Shown here: positions 32,818-41,799 of the stretch, one piece after another
How the letters are laid out: the number at the start of each line of letters is the position of its first letter
How positions within the stretch are numbered: position 1 is the stretch's first letter
Source of the DNA: UBA1757 sp045627385
GTDB lineage: Bacteria > Bacteroidota > Bacteroidia > Bacteroidales > UBA1402
Length of the DNA stretch: 51,626 nucleotides
Assembly (NCBI GenBank): GCA_045627385.1
Contig: JAZQNO010000005.1
Coordinates: forward strand, 1-51,626
Direction: 5' to 3'
Notes under the pieces: generated by a model
What the model was told of the DNA's origin: nothing
What the model saw: the letters and a program-made list of their open reading frames with translations, nothing else
Database searches by the model: none
Program-made: the position numbers and the translations under genes

Positions 32818-34482
32818 TTATACAACTTGGATTCCTTTTTCTTCCAAAAGTTTAACACTCAGTTCTTTTAATTTGAATTTCTGTATCTTTCCGCTGCCGG
32901 TCAGAGGAAATTCCTTTACAAAGAACACATAGCGCGGAATCTTGTGACGGGCAATCTTTCCGCGGCAGAATTCGCGGACCTGGTCTTCGTCCATTTCCAC
33001 ACCTTCGTGCAGAATGATGAATGCGCCCACCTGCTCGCCATACTTGGGAGAAGGCACGGCGGCCACCTGCACGTCCTTGATGCCGGGCATCTTGTAGAGA
33101 AACTCTTCAATCTCGCGCGGATAGACATTTTCACCTCCGCGGATAATCATATCCTTGATACGTCCGGTGATGCGGTAGTTGCCGTCGGGATCTTTGACGC
33201 CAAGATCGCCGGAATGCAGGAAACCGTCGGCATCGATGACTTCCGCCGTCGCCTTGGGATTCTTGTAGTAACCTTTCATCACCAGATAGCCACGGCAGCA
33301 CATTTCGCCCTGTTCGCCGACAGCGCACTCCTTGCCGGTCTCGGGATTGATCACCTTGACTTCGGTAAAGGGGTACTCGCGACCAACCGTCGTACAACGC
33401 ACTTCGAAGGGATCGTTCCAACGGGTCTGCGTCATGCCTGGCGAACTTTCCGTCAGGCCGTAGACGCTGGTGATGTATTTGATATGCAGTTTGTCGGTGA
33501 CTTTGCGCATCAGGTCGATCGGGCAGAGCGAGCCGGCCATGATGCCCGTTCTCAGGGAGGTGAGGTCGAACATGTCGAACATCGGATGATTGAGTTCGGC
33601 AATGAACATCGTGGGAACGCCGTAAAGCGCCGTGCAACGTTCCTTGTGGACGGAAGCCAACACTACCAGCGGATCGAAGGTTTCGACCATCACCTCGGTG
33701 CAACCGTGTGTCAGACAGTTCATGGTGGCAAGCACCACGCCGAAGCAATGGAACAGCGGCACCGGAACGCAAAGCTTGTCCTCGCTGGTGAAATTCATGT
33801 GCTCGCCCGTGAAGAAGCCGTCGTTGACGATGTTGTAATGAGTCAGCATCACGCCCTTAGGGAATCCGGTCGTGCCCGAAGTGTACTGCATATTGGCCAC
33901 ATCCGAGCAGACTACGGTCTGCTTGACGGCGTTCAGTTCGTCGTCGTCGATGTTTTGTCCCAAAAGCAGCAGTTCGGCCGTGTTGTACATGCCTCTGTAC
34001 TTTTCCTGACCGATGAACACAATGTTCTTGAGCGTGGGGAAACGCTTGCTGCTGAGATGGCCGCGCTGCGATTCACGCAGTTCGGGCAGCATCTTGTAGA
34101 CCATATCCACATAGTTGCCGTCGAACACGCCCTCCGTAATGCACAGCGTATGAAGGTCGCTGTCACCGACCAGATATTCCAGTTCGTCCTGCTTGTAATT
34201 GGTGTTGACGGTTACAGCCACCGCGCCCAGTTTGGCGCAGGCATACAGAAACGTCAGCCAATCGGGCACGTTGGTCGCCCAAATGCCCACATGAGTGCCA
34301 CGTCTGACACCGATAGACATCAGGCCTTTGGACATATTGTCAACGCGGCGATTGAACTGGCTGTATGTAAAGCGCAGGTCACGGTCGGAATACACCACGT
34401 ATTCCTTGTCCGGCGTCTTTTCCGCCCAATATTCCAAGAACTGGCCGATGGTGCGGGTTGTCAGTTCGTATTGCTTTTCCAT
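32818..34482 (-). CDS. Acyl-CoA synthetase (AMP-binding, medium/long-chain fatty-acid type)
   Basis: The 554-residue enzyme activates a carboxylic acid as acyl-adenylate and then thioester with CoA. The P-loop-like signature is 'QYTSGTTGFPKGVMLTHYN'. 'YGLTESSPG' is motif A5. 'HSGDLGVKDPDGNYRITGRIKDMIIRGGENVYPREIE' motifs complete the hinge and C-terminal lid in sequence, ending in 'LTGSGKIQKFKLKE' with the catalytic Lys. ATG 34482 (MEKQYELTTRTIGQF) is favoured over a GTG at 34491. An XRE-cupin regulator sits directly upstream, a common partner arrangement. Chain length preference is not determined. Confidence 0.9.
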   Translation of the reverse strand: MEKQYELTTRTIGQFLEYWAEKTPDKEYVVYSDRDLRFTYSQFNRRVDNMSKGLMSIGVRRGTHVGIWATNVPDWLTFLYACAKLGAVAVTVNTNYKQDELEYLVGDSDLHTLCITEGVFDGNYVDMVYKMLPELRESQRGHLSSKRFPTLKNIVFIGQEKYRGMYNTAELLLLGQNIDDDELNAVKQTVVCSDVANMQYTSGTTGFPKGVMLTHYNIVNDGFFTGEHMNFTSEDKLCVPVPLFHCFGVVLATMNCLTHGCTEVMVETFDPLVVLASVHKERCTALYGVPTMFIAELNHPMFDMFDLTSLRTGIMAGSLCPIDLMRKVTDKLHIKYITSVYGLTESSPGMTQTRWNDPFEVRCTTVGREYPFTEVKVINPETGKECAVGEQGEMCCRGYLVMKGYYKNPKATAEVIDADGFLHSGDLGVKDPDGNYRITGRIKDMIIRGGENVYPREIEEFLYKMPGIKDVQVAAVPSPKYGEQVGAFIILHEGVEMDEDQVREFCRGKIARHKIPRYVFFVKEFPLTGSGKIQKFKLKELSVKLLEEKGIQVV

Positions 34483-34491
34483 CAAAGTCAC

Positions 34492-35079
34492 TTAGAAAGG
34501 AGTATACACGACTGCGAGAATGCGCGCACCTTTTTCATCGGCGGCGTGCAGGTTGTGGTCGACAATCGAATCGTAATAGATGCTTTCGCCCTCGTTGACG
34601 ATATAAGTCTTTTTACCGTAAATCAGTTCGATGCTTCCTTGAAGCACGTAGATGAATTCTTCGCCTTCGTGGGTGGTCAGCTGATAGTCGCTCTTCGAAG
34701 CCGAAGACGAAGCCACGTCAATGACGAAAGGCTCCATGCTGCGGCCGGCCTTTTTCTCGGCCAGAGGGAAATACGTCAAGTCGTTGTGCGAACTGGCGTG
34801 GCTGTTGGAGAAATTGATGCCGTCCCGGGTCTGGTCTTCACGCTTGCAAAGGACGGGGCCCAGATAGTCGTTGTCGTCGAGGAATGTGCCCAGTCTGACA
34901 CCCAAGGCGCGGGCCATCTTGATGAGCGGCGCCAAGGAAGGAAGCTGGTTGTCGTTTTCAATCAGCTGGATTTCCTCAATGCTCAAGGAGGAGCGCTCGG
35001 CAAAATCCTCCAGAGAAATCATTTTCGATTCGCGGAGCTGACGGATACGTGCTCCGACGGTTTTATTCATTTCACTCAT
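34492..35079 (-). CDS. XRE-family regulator with C-terminal cupin sensor domain
   Basis: The 195-residue protein joins a helix-turn-helix of the Cro/C1 type (about 5-62, 'RIRQLRESKMISLEDFAERSSLS') to a cupin_2 domain (about 110-190, 'HEGEEFIYVLQGSIELIYG' and 'GESIYYDSIVDHNLHA'). In this class a small molecule bound in the cupin controls DNA binding. The gene directly precedes the acyl-CoA synthetase, so an acid or acyl-CoA ligand regulating that enzyme is plausible. Met4 (35070) is an alternative start. Confidence 0.9.
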   Translation of the reverse strand: MSEMNKTVGARIRQLRESKMISLEDFAERSSLSIEEIQLIENDNQLPSLAPLIKMARALGVRLGTFLDDNDYLGPVLCKREDQTRDGINFSNSHASSHNDLTYFPLAEKKAGRSMEPFVIDVASSSASKSDYQLTTHEGEEFIYVLQGSIELIYGKKTYIVNEGESIYYDSIVDHNLHAADEKGARILAVVYTPF

Positions 35080-35087
35080 GTTTCCTC

Positions 35088-36617
35088 TTATCTGATGTCC
35101 ACGTTCTCGGCGTATTTCATAATGACTTTCTCGCCGCTGGCAGGATAGATGCCGACATTCTCAAAAACGATGCCGTCCACATTGACCAAAGCGGCACCTT
35201 TCTTGGAAGTGATGGTCGAATTGCGCACTTCCACCTCGCTGATCTTCATTTCGGGCAGGCCATTGAACAGCATCGCATAATCGCAGCCGTTGCAAGTGAC
35301 ATTGTCGATGTGGATTTTGCGGAAAATGGGAGTCGTTTCGTCTACAGGCATCGAGATCTGTTTGATTTCAGTCTCTTCGTCACCATCTTCAAGCACAGGC
35401 GATTTGCCTTCGTAATACAAGTTGAAACGCAAGGCTTCGGTGGCGATGTCCTTCATCTGGATATCTTTGATGTAAATGTCTTCGACCACACCGCCACGGC
35501 CGCGGGTGCTCTTGAAACGCAGGCCCACATCGGTGCCCAGGAAGGTGCAGTTCTTCACGAAAATGCGACGGGCGCCGCCGGACATTTCGCTGCCGACCAC
35601 AAATCCGCCATGACCGTGATAAACCGTGTTGTCGACCACCAGGCAATCCTGTGTCGGCATACCGCGACGGCGTCCTTCTTCGTCTCTTCCGGATTTGATG
35701 CAGATGGCGTCATCGCCCACATCAAAGGTGCAACGGTAAATGATGGAGTTACTGCAGGATTCCAAATCGAGGCCGTCTCCGTTTTGCGAATACCAGGGAT
35801 TTCTGACCGAAACCTCGTAAAGGACCACATTCTCGCAGCAATAGGGGTGCAGGCACCAGCATGGAGAATTCTGGAACGACACGCCTTTGAGAAGCACATT
35901 TTTGCAGTTGCGGAAACTGAGCATGACAGGACGGAAGAAATCTCTCACAGACAGCAGAGTTTCGTAGTCCTTCGAGTTGCGCTTGAAAGGATTGTAATAG
36001 CCTTCCATTCCGCCCTCGCTGGGGAACCAGACGTCACCGCGGGAATTGAGCACGCCTCCGGAAGCGACAAGCTGTCTCCACTGGGCATCCGTCATTTTAC
36101 CTTTCTTCACCAGACGCCAGGTATCGCCCTGTCCGTCCAGCACACCTTCACCGACGATGGCGATGTCGTGGCATTCGTGAGCGTAGAGGGGAGACTGGCA
36201 ACGCCAGTCGTCCCTGCCTTCGAAAGTGGTGTTGATGAGATCGTACTTTTCGTGGTCTGCGCTGAAAAGCACGACAGCGCCACGCTCGACGTTCAGACAA
36301 AAGTTGTTGACAAAACCGATGGGACCGGTCAGCCAGACACCGGCCGGGACACGCAGTTCGCCTCCGCCCATTTCATCGATATGGGCAATGGCCTTGGCGA
36401 AGGCGTCGGTATTGTCGGTCACGCCGTCGCCGACGGCTCCGAAATCAGTCAGACAGATGCTGTATGAGGGGATTGACGGCAGTGAAAAAGCCGGCATATC
36501 AAAGGGGACGTCCTTGTAAAGAGCCGTCAACTGACGCTCCATGTCCAACATCTCGCCTCCACATGAGCAAAGCAAAAGCGAGGGCAGGACAGCGCAAAAA
36601 AGTTTCAAGTGTTTCAT
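35088..36617 (-). CDS. Lipoprotein glycoside hydrolase family 28 (polygalacturonase-like)
   Basis: The 509-residue protein begins with a lipoprotein signal ('LLLCSC'). A right-handed parallel beta-helix follows. 'DFGAVGDGVTDNTDAF' is the usual entry motif of GH28. The catalytic aspartates appear in 'NGDGLDLES' and 'VGDDAICIKSG', the His in 'GHGGFVVGSE', and 'LRFKSTRGRGG' corresponds to the RIK motif. Such enzymes cut pectin-type galacturonans or rhamnogalacturonan. The first gene of the long minus-strand chain, it lies 8 bases upstream of the XRE-cupin gene. Confidence 0.93.
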   Translation of the reverse strand: MKHLKLFCAVLPSLLLCSCGGEMLDMERQLTALYKDVPFDMPAFSLPSIPSYSICLTDFGAVGDGVTDNTDAFAKAIAHIDEMGGGELRVPAGVWLTGPIGFVNNFCLNVERGAVVLFSADHEKYDLINTTFEGRDDWRCQSPLYAHECHDIAIVGEGVLDGQGDTWRLVKKGKMTDAQWRQLVASGGVLNSRGDVWFPSEGGMEGYYNPFKRNSKDYETLLSVRDFFRPVMLSFRNCKNVLLKGVSFQNSPCWCLHPYCCENVVLYEVSVRNPWYSQNGDGLDLESCSNSIIYRCTFDVGDDAICIKSGRDEEGRRRGMPTQDCLVVDNTVYHGHGGFVVGSEMSGGARRIFVKNCTFLGTDVGLRFKSTRGRGGVVEDIYIKDIQMKDIATEALRFNLYYEGKSPVLEDGDEETEIKQISMPVDETTPIFRKIHIDNVTCNGCDYAMLFNGLPEMKISEVEVRNSTITSKKGAALVNVDGIVFENVGIYPASGEKVIMKYAENVDIR

Positions 36618-36638
36618 ACGATCATGTGTTTAAATGAC

Positions 36639-36666
36639 AAAGGGCTCAATTTGCATCAAGCCCTTT
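36639..36666 (-). terminator. Hairpin downstream of gyrB
   Basis: AAAGGGCT (36639-36646) and AGCCCTTT (36659-36666) form an eight-base-pair stem with a 12-base loop, 9 bases past the gyrB stop on the minus strand. The tail on that strand is only partly T-rich (TGTCATTT), so termination may be weak. On plus the tail is TTTTTAT, but no plus gene ends here. Confidence 0.5.
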
Positions 36667-36674
36667 TTATGTGT

Positions 36675-38642
36675 TTATGCATCAACGTTCGCATAAGTCG
36701 CATTAGCCTCGATGAACTCTCGGCGCGGGCCCACATCGTCACCCATCAGCATGGAAACCACATAGTCGGCCTCAGCGGCGTTTTCGATGGTGACGCGCCG
36801 GAGAATGCGATGTTCGGGATCCATGGTGGTCAAAGCCAGTTGTTCGGCGCTCATCTCACCCAAACCTTTGTAACGCTGGGTATGGATGGCGTTTTCGGTT
36901 CCGCCGCCGTATTTGTCGATGAAGGCCTGACGCTGCTGGTCGGTCCAGCAATATTCTTCAATCTTGCCTTTCTTGCAGAGATACAAAGGCGGGTTGGCGA
37001 TATAGAGATAACCCTTCTCGATGATGGGTTTCATGTAGCGGAAGAAGAAAGTCATGATAAGCGTGTCGATGTGGGAACCATCGACATCGGCATCGGTCAT
37101 CATGATAATCTTGTGGTAGCGCAGTTTTTCAATGTTGAGTTCTTTCGAGTCATCAGCCGTTCCGATGCTCACACCCAGCGCGGTGAAGATGTTGCGGATT
37201 TCCTCGCTGTCGAAAACGCGGTGAGGCATTGCCTTTTCCACATTCAGAATCTTACCGCGGAGAGGCAGGATGGCCTGATACTCGCGGTTGCGGCCCTGCT
37301 TGGCCGTGCCGCCTGCAGAGTCACCCTCGACAAGGAAGATTTCACATTTCTCAGGATCGCGATTGGAACAGTCTGCCAATTTACCGGGAAGTCCGCCGCC
37401 GGTCAGCGGAGATTTGCGCTGGACAAGTTCACGGGCTTTGCGGGCGGCGTTGCGGGCAGTAGCTGCCAAAACGACCTTTTCCACAATCATGCGGGCCTCC
37501 TTGGGATGTTCCTCCAGATAGATGCGGAGAGCATCTGCAACAGCCTGATCCACGATACCCATCACCTCGTTGTTGCCCAGCTTGGTCTTGGTCTGGCCTT
37601 CAAACTGGGGCTCGGCCACCTTGACGGAAATGACGGCGGTCAGACCCTCACGGAAGTCGTCGCCCGAGATTTCCACTTTCACCTTTTCGAGCAGTTTCTC
37701 ATCATCGGCATATTTCTTCAGCGTGCGGGTCAGACCGCGACGGAAACCGGTCAGATGAGTGCCGCCTTCGATGGTGTTGATGTTGTTGACATACGAATGG
37801 ACGTTCTCCGTGTAGGAATTGTTGTATATCATGGCCACCTCGACAGGCGTGCCGTATTTGTCGGTGGAAATGTGGATGACATCTTCGATGAGAGGCTCTC
37901 TGGAAGCGTCAATGTAGCGGACGAATTCCTTCAGACCTTCATCCGAATGGAAGACGTTCGATTTGGGCTGCGCGTTCTCGTCTTCGGGATTGACGCGCAA
38001 ATCCGTCAGCGACAGTGTGATGCCGGCGTTCAGATAGGCCAGTTCGCGAAGACGGGCCTCCAGGATGGAGTAATTGTAAATGACCGTCGAGAAGATGGTG
38101 TCGTCGGGAAGGAAGGTGATGGTCGTTCCCGTCTTGTCGGAAGCGCCGACCTCACGGACCGAATAAAGAGGTTTTCCTTTGCTGTAATCCTGTTCGTATT
38201 TCTTGCCTCCGCGGCAGACTTCCACATGGAACGCCTTCGAAAGGGCGTTCACGCAAGAAACGCCCACGCCGTGCAGACCGCCTGAAACCTTATAGGAACC
38301 CTTGTCGAATTTGCCGCCGGCGTGAAGGACCGTCATCACCACTTCCAAAGCCGAACGGTGTTCCTTTTCGTGCATATCCACGGGAATGCCGCGGCCGTTG
38401 TCACTGACCGTAATCGACCCGTCGGGGTTGATCCAGACTTTGACATCGTCGCAATAGCCGGCCAAAGCCTCATCGATACAGTTGTCAACCACCTCATATA
38501 CAAGATGATGCAATCCTTTTTCAGAGGTATCGCCTATATACATGGCAGGGCGCTTGCGCACCGCTTCCAAGCCTTCGAGCACTTGAATGTTTTTGGCAGA
38601 ATATTCTTCCTGCCCTTCTTTTCTGAGTTCTTCGTCAATCAT
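36675..38642 (-). CDS. gyrB: DNA gyrase subunit B
   Basis: The 655-residue ATPase subunit powers negative supercoiling with GyrA. The GHKL ATPase domain has 'EVVDNCIDEALAGY', 'SITVSDNGRGIPVD' and 'GLHGVGVSCVNALS'. The transducer domain follows, then the TOPRIM domain with 'LVEGDSAGGTAKQGRNR', 'KILNVEKA' and 'MTDADVDGSHI'. The C terminus 'RYKGLGEMSAEQL' is complete. ATG 38642 (MIDEELRKEGQEEYSAKNIQVLEGLEAVR) in parts matches the family start. An upstream ATG at 38684 would add 14 unlikely residues. Confidence 0.97.
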   Translation of the reverse strand: MIDEELRKEGQEEYSAKNIQVLEGLEAVRKRPAMYIGDTSEKGLHHLVYEVVDNCIDEALAGYCDDVKVWINPDGSITVSDNGRGIPVDMHEKEHRSALEVVMTVLHAGGKFDKGSYKVSGGLHGVGVSCVNALSKAFHVEVCRGGKKYEQDYSKGKPLYSVREVGASDKTGTTITFLPDDTIFSTVIYNYSILEARLRELAYLNAGITLSLTDLRVNPEDENAQPKSNVFHSDEGLKEFVRYIDASREPLIEDVIHISTDKYGTPVEVAMIYNNSYTENVHSYVNNINTIEGGTHLTGFRRGLTRTLKKYADDEKLLEKVKVEISGDDFREGLTAVISVKVAEPQFEGQTKTKLGNNEVMGIVDQAVADALRIYLEEHPKEARMIVEKVVLAATARNAARKARELVQRKSPLTGGGLPGKLADCSNRDPEKCEIFLVEGDSAGGTAKQGRNREYQAILPLRGKILNVEKAMPHRVFDSEEIRNIFTALGVSIGTADDSKELNIEKLRYHKIIMMTDADVDGSHIDTLIMTFFFRYMKPIIEKGYLYIANPPLYLCKKGKIEEYCWTDQQRQAFIDKYGGGTENAIHTQRYKGLGEMSAEQLALTTMDPEHRILRRVTIENAAEADYVVSMLMGDDVGPRREFIEANATYANVDA

Positions 38643-38712
38643 ATTCTTTTTTTGAAAATCAAGACAGACGGAGCGTGTCGGCATGCAGCTTCTCCGTGCG
38701 CCTAAAATTGAA

Positions 38713-38720
38713 CAAAAATA
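38713..38720 (-). promoter_or_regulatory. Predicted -7 box of gyrB
   Basis: Minus-strand TATTTTTG fits TAnnTTTG, about 70 bases before the gyrB start. A CTTG resembling the -33 box lies 20 bases further upstream (38741-38744). Confidence 0.5.
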
Positions 38721-38793
38721 AGTATTTTCAAGGGTTCCTGCAAGTCGCCGAGCGCCCTTTTTTCCTCAAATTTTGGGAAATTTTCGGTCCCCG

Positions 38794-38824
38794 TTTGGTT
38801 TTCCGAAAAAAAGGCCTACCTTTG
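38794..38824 (+). promoter_or_regulatory. Promoter of initiator tRNA gene
   Basis: TTTG at 38794-38797 and TACCTTTG at 38817-38824 are separated by 19 bases, a full match to the Bacteroidetes -33/-7 promoter. The tRNA starts 13 bases downstream. Confidence 0.8.
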
Positions 38825-38837
38825 CACCTGTAAACAT

Positions 38838-38909
<72 letters not shown>

Positions 38910-38916
38910 CTAATCC

Positions 38917-38942
38917 AAGGGCTGCTTTTCGCAGTCCTTTTC
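38917..38942 (+). terminator. Hairpin after initiator tRNA
   Basis: AAGGGCTGC (38917-38925) pairs with GCAGTCCTT (38931-38939) with one G-T wobble, followed by TTTCT. It ends 8 bases before the next start codon, so either the tRNA transcript stops here or some read-through feeds the U32 gene. Confidence 0.7.
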
Positions 38943-38949
38943 TATTTGA

Positions 38950-40833
38950 ATGCCGACGCCGCGAAAACATCAATCCATCGAGCTGCTGGCTCCGGCCAAG
39001 AATCTCGAATGCGCCCGTGAGGCCATCCTCCATGGGGCGGATGCCGTCTATATCGGCGCACCCAAATTCGGCGCCAGGGCCGCCGCCGGCAATTCTCTCG
39101 AAGATTTACGTGAAACCGTCGAGTTCGCCCATCGTTACTACGTTCGTATCTACGTAACCTTCAACACTTTGCTGAAAGACGACGAACTCGATGAAGCCCA
39201 AAGTCTCATTTGGGACCTTTGGCGGATCGGTGTCGATGCGCTCATCATTCAAGACATGGGCATCACCCGGATGAATCTGCCGCCCATTCCGCTTCACGCC
39301 AGCACGCAGACAGACAACCGAAGTCCCGAAAAAGTGAAATTTCTCGAAGAGGCCGGTTTTCAGCAAGTCGTGCTGGCCAGAGAACTGTCACTTGAGCAAA
39401 TCAGAGACATTTCCCAGCAGACAAAGGTCCGCCTGGAAGCCTTCGTCCACGGGGCCCTTTGTGTCAGTTACAGCGGTCAATGCTATATGAGCCAGGTCCT
39501 TGGCGGTCGCAGCGCCAACCGGGGAGTCTGTGCCCAATATTGTCGTCTTCCCTATGACCTGACCGATGCCGACGGTCGTACAGCCGCCCGACAGCAGTAC
39601 CTTCTTTCGCTCAAAGACCTGCAACGCTCGCAAACCGACTTGGAAGCCCTCATCGACGCGGGCGTCTCCAGTTTCAAAATCGAAGGAAGGCTCAAAGACG
39701 TCTCCTATGTGAAGAACATCACGGCCTATTACCGCCAGCTGATCGATGCCATCATCCGCCGACGGCCCGAATTGAGGCGCAGTTCATCAGGCGAAAGCCA
39801 GATAAGCTTCACACCACAGCCAGACAAGTCCTTCAACCGCGGATTCACCGACTATTTCCTTCGCGGAAGGCAATCGGTCGTGCATCAACCCGGAGCGCCC
39901 AAATCGATGGGCGAAGAAATCGGTTTTGTCCGTGCCCAGAAGATTCAGCATTTCATCTATTTAGGCAAGGAACCGCTCCACAACGGCGACGGATTGAGCT
40001 ATTTCAACGAAAAAGGCCAGTTCGACGGCTTTCGCGTGAACAGGGTCGACGGCAACCAGATCTACCCCGCCAATCCGCACCTCAAACTGAAGACAGGCAT
40101 CCGATTATATCGCACATTCAATCAAGAATTTGAGAAACAGTTGGAAAAGTCCACCGCTCAGCGAGTCATTCCAGTGACGGTAAACCTATGGGAAGTGCCC
40201 GATGGCCTGGCTTTGCAGATGGATGACAACGAAGGCCACCGCTGCATCCTCCGTCACGCCTGTTTGAAAGAAACGGCCTCCAAGCCTCAGCAGGAGCAGA
40301 TAAGGAATCTGTTTTCAAAAGCCTCACATCCGATTCTCAGAGTCAAGTCGTGCCAAATGGACTGGACGTCCGACTTTTTCCTTCCGATTTCGGTCTGGAC
40401 CGCTCTTCGGAACCGGCTTTTCGAACGTTTCGAAGCCGTTCGCAGCCTGAGCCGGCCGGTCGGACGAACAGTCTGGAAACAGACCTCTCATCCTTACCCC
40501 AACTTGCATCTTTCCTATTTGGGCAACGTCGCCAACCGACTGGCTAAGGAGTTCTACGAGGCGCATCAGGTTGAAAAGGCCGATCAGGCTTTGGAAATCC
40601 GCCCGGAAGGCACGCTTCCCGACCGCATCGAACTGATGCGTTGCCGCCACTGTCTGAGATATGCGATGGGACTTTGCCCGAAGAATCCCGACAAATCGAC
40701 AGGCAAATCCCAATGGAAAGAGCCCTTTTATCTGAAATACAACAACTTTTCGCTAAGATTGGATTTCGACTGCAAATTCTGCGAAATGGTGGTCTGCTAT
40801 GACCGGAAGGACCCCAGATGTCAGGGTCTGTAG
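38950..40833 (+). CDS. U32 peptidase-family RNA hydroxylation protein (RlhA/TrhP-like)
   Basis: The 627-residue protein opens 'IELLAPAKNLECAREAI' and 'GADAVYIGAPKFGARA', the U32 barrel start. The family signature region is 'FVHGALCVSYSGQCYMSQVLGGRSANRGVCAQ' in two parts, whose cysteines are believed to bind an iron-sulfur cluster. A long C-terminal region ends with paired cysteines 'CRHCLRYAMGLC' and 'CKFCEMVVC'. E. coli relatives hydroxylate tRNA (TrhP) or 23S rRNA (RlhA) using prephenate. The length is closer to RlhA. It directly follows the initiator tRNA. Its end overlaps the converging gldB-like gene by 13 bases. Confidence 0.85.
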   Translation: MPTPRKHQSIELLAPAKNLECAREAILHGADAVYIGAPKFGARAAAGNSLEDLRETVEFAHRYYVRIYVTFNTLLKDDELDEAQSLIWDLWRIGVDALIIQDMGITRMNLPPIPLHASTQTDNRSPEKVKFLEEAGFQQVVLARELSLEQIRDISQQTKVRLEAFVHGALCVSYSGQCYMSQVLGGRSANRGVCAQYCRLPYDLTDADGRTAARQQYLLSLKDLQRSQTDLEALIDAGVSSFKIEGRLKDVSYVKNITAYYRQLIDAIIRRRPELRRSSSGESQISFTPQPDKSFNRGFTDYFLRGRQSVVHQPGAPKSMGEEIGFVRAQKIQHFIYLGKEPLHNGDGLSYFNEKGQFDGFRVNRVDGNQIYPANPHLKLKTGIRLYRTFNQEFEKQLEKSTAQRVIPVTVNLWEVPDGLALQMDDNEGHRCILRHACLKETASKPQQEQIRNLFSKASHPILRVKSCQMDWTSDFFLPISVWTALRNRLFERFEAVRSLSRPVGRTVWKQTSHPYPNLHLSYLGNVANRLAKEFYEAHQVEKADQALEIRPEGTLPDRIELMRCRHCLRYAMGLCPKNPDKSTGKSQWKEPFYLKYNNFSLRLDFDCKFCEMVVCYDRKDPRCQGL

Positions 40834-41798
40834 AGTGAAATGGAAAAGATGCGCTCGGCATCGGTTTCCATCAGCAATTCCATGATTGATGTCTCCGGAC
40901 TGTGTTCCATATAGGCGGAGACGATGCCGTAACCGTTCCAAATGGCAGCCCGTCCGGGCGATTCTTCCGTGAAATAGACAGTGGTCGGAGCGTCGCCGAT
41001 GTATTTGCTCAAGACCAGCGGATCTCGGCTGTAGAGATGATCGTATTCCAAAATGCGCTGCCACATGCGGGCTTCGTTGGATTTGAGCCAGTCAGCCTGC
41101 TCGGGGCTGCAGCCGATAAGGACATCCATCGGTTCCCCGGGAAAGACCTTTTCCAGCAGAAACAGGATTTTCCCTTCATAAACCAGGTAGTCGATCAGAC
41201 GCGTGTCGCTCATCAGAGAAGCGTTTGTGAACTCCGATCGGATCCATCCGTTCAGACAGTCGGCCACCAGATGTTCCGGCGTCATTCGCTGGCACTGATA
41301 GGGATAGAACAATTCGCCGTAAAGCGGATAATCGTTGCCCAAAAACTTTTCCACGCTGGCCGACAGGATGTCCGGCGCCGAGACGACCGACTGTCCGAAG
41401 CCGGATATATGAAAGGATATTTTAGGGACAGGCATATCGTCCACAAAGGCGCAGAGTCGGGTGAACGCTTGAGAAAACGCCTTGGCATAAGGCTTGGTGG
41501 AAGCGAATCGGGTTTCGCAGTCGGCCGCCACGCGAATCATGTCGGAATCGTTTCGGAACACATCCATCAGCGCTTTGGTCGAAGTTTCCCCCACGGGGCC
41601 TGCCAGCATGACAGACTCGTTGTAGAGTTTCCAAAACGCCGAATCGGCTATCTGTCCGGTTTCGAAGAATTCTCTGTCGTAACGCGCAATTTCGGTCACT
41701 TCCACCTGATTGCCACGAGGCACGCGGTAGCGTTCCTCCGTGCAGGAAGAGGCCAATGTGACAAGCAGCGCAAGAGCCAGTCTCAGAAAGTGTTTCAT
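40821..41798 (-). CDS. gldB-like: GldB-family lipoprotein
   Basis: The 325-residue protein has a lipoprotein signal ('LLVTLASSC', Cys near 19) and the GldB pattern: 'VEVTEIARYDREFF' near the start, 'YPYQCQRMTPEHLVADCLNGWI' in the middle, and 'KYIGDAPTTVYFTEESPGRAAIWNGYGIVSAYME' features near the end. GldB is needed for gliding and type IX secretion in Flavobacterium. Homologues also occur in non-motile Bacteroidales, where the role is less clear. ATG 41798 is chosen because it starts the signal peptide. The gene is one base past the lgt stop, and Lgt would lipidate it. Confidence 0.75.
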   Translation of the reverse strand: MKHFLRLALALLVTLASSCTEERYRVPRGNQVEVTEIARYDREFFETGQIADSAFWKLYNESVMLAGPVGETSTKALMDVFRNDSDMIRVAADCETRFASTKPYAKAFSQAFTRLCAFVDDMPVPKISFHISGFGQSVVSAPDILSASVEKFLGNDYPLYGELFYPYQCQRMTPEHLVADCLNGWIRSEFTNASLMSDTRLIDYLVYEGKILFLLEKVFPGEPMDVLIGCSPEQADWLKSNEARMWQRILEYDHLYSRDPLVLSKYIGDAPTTVYFTEESPGRAAIWNGYGIVSAYMEHSPETSIMELLMETDAERIFSISLYRP

Positions 41799-41799
41799 A

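Noticed and set aside
32944..35148. A 734-codon open frame on the plus strand opposite the acyl-CoA synthetase and XRE-cupin genes
   Set aside because: It is antisense to two well-supported genes. Its length follows from the GC-rich third positions of those genes, and it has no recognisable domain or promoter.
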